Source: Eubacterium sp. (lineage in GTDB: Bacteria > Bacillota > Clostridia > Lachnospirales > Lachnospiraceae). Taken from it: a stretch of 7,960 nt of DNA. A program made the position numbers and the translations under genes. Below the pieces are notes generated by a model, which was not told where the DNA came from, did not search any database, and saw nothing but the letters and a program-made list of their open reading frames with translations. Positions 7,871 through 7,960 of this stretch are shown here, one piece after another. The stretch covers positions 1 through 7,960 of the forward strand of contig DOVJ01000125.1 of NCBI GenBank assembly GCA_003520145.1. Direction: 5' to 3'. How positions within the stretch are numbered: position 1 is the first letter of the stretch; every line of letters begins with the position of its first letter.

Positions 7871-7942
7871 AAGGGGATATCCTTCATGGTATAATAGTAT
7901 TTGGTGCCCAAACCAATACAAATACAATGGAGGAGTCCCCTT
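7871..7942 (+). repeat. Imperfect inverted repeat that can bury a ribosome binding site
   Basis: AAGGGGATATCCTTC (7871-7885) pairs as RNA with GGAGGAGTCCCCTT (7929-7942): about 14 pairs, two of them G-U, with one bulged A at 7879. The 3' arm contains the whole Shine-Dalgarno site GGAGGA (7929-7934) and ends directly before ATG 7943. The loop contains the -10 promoter element, and a smaller hairpin inside the loop pairs TTGGT (7901-7905) with ACCAA (7912-7916). Confidence 0.7.
7887..7895 (+). promoter_or_regulatory. Extended -10 promoter of the downstream (insertion-sequence) gene
   Basis: TGGTATAAT is a perfect extended -10 element (TGnTATAAT). No good -35 is seen at the usual distance (about 7867-7872 reads AGGAAA), which extended -10 promoters tolerate. 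Transcription would start near 7902, about 40 bases before ATG 7943. Confidence 0.6.
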
Positions 7943-7960
7943 ATGATATCTAGTATACAA
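7943..7960 (+). CDS. Partial CDS: start of a gene, probably a transposase
   Basis: ATG 7943 is followed by five more open codons (MISSIQ) to the window edge. It is preceded at eight bases by GGAGGA (7929-7934), a near-perfect Shine-Dalgarno site. Six residues cannot identify a product. Transposase is inferred from the promoter and inverted-repeat arrangement in front of it. An ordinary gene following the Wadjet operon is the alternative. Confidence 0.45.

Larger units (their letters stand above)
7860..7960 (+). mobile_element. Probable left end of an insertion sequence (continues past right edge)
   Basis: A short leader with its own promoter, a read-through-blocking inverted repeat and a strong ribosome binding site before a gene start is the layout of an insertion-sequence end. 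The terminal inverted repeat cannot be identified because the other end is missing, so the left border is approximate and the family is not recognised. Confidence 0.4.

Noticed and set aside
7577..7960. Minus-strand open frame covering the end of jetD and the downstream gap.
   Set aside because: It overlaps the conserved Toprim end of jetD and the promoter/inverted-repeat region, and its protein has no recognisable pattern.

Overview
This window carries a complete Wadjet (Jet) anti-plasmid defence operon, jetA-jetB-jetC-jetD, all on the + strand. It is preceded in the same transcriptional run by a gene I cannot name (144-1403). Its C-terminal third resembles DUF2262, and the rest looks like two copies of one module. 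Mobile-element ends flank the operon on both sides. Moderately AT-rich DNA, frequent ATA (Ile) and AGA/AGG (Arg) codons, strong purine-rich Shine-Dalgarno sites, and TTG/GTG starts suggest an anaerobic Firmicute, most likely a Clostridia/Lachnospiraceae-type host. That assignment is inferred from composition and protein style, not from a marker gene.

Layout. Positions 1-113 look like the right end of an IS200/IS605-type (TnpB) element: the last codons of an open frame running in from the left edge, overlapping a row of three hairpins that ends in a typical omega-RNA-like terminal hairpin. Thirty bases later the unnamed 419-aa gene starts. It is followed after 16 bases by jetA (TTG start), jetB (1-base overlap), jetC (GTG start, overlapping the end of jetB) and jetD (ATGA overlap). 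No convincing promoter is visible in the 143 bases before the first gene, so the operon may be transcribed from outside the window, possibly through the TnpB element. After jetD, 7824-7960 has no complete gene. It holds an extended -10 promoter, a long imperfect inverted repeat that would bury a ribosome binding site only in read-through RNA, and the first six codons of a gene that continues past the edge, probably a transposase.

How the genes work together. In characterised Wadjet systems JetA (kleisin, MukF-like), JetB (KITE, MukE-like) and JetC (SMC, MukB-like) form a loop-extruding ATPase that recognises small circular DNA, and JetD (Toprim nuclease) cuts it. The key residues are visible here: Walker A, signature motif and Walker B in JetC, and the Toprim glutamate and DxD in JetD, so the system looks intact. 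The upstream gene is the novel part. Tight spacing and shared orientation suggest a fifth, accessory component, but nothing in its sequence gives it a function.
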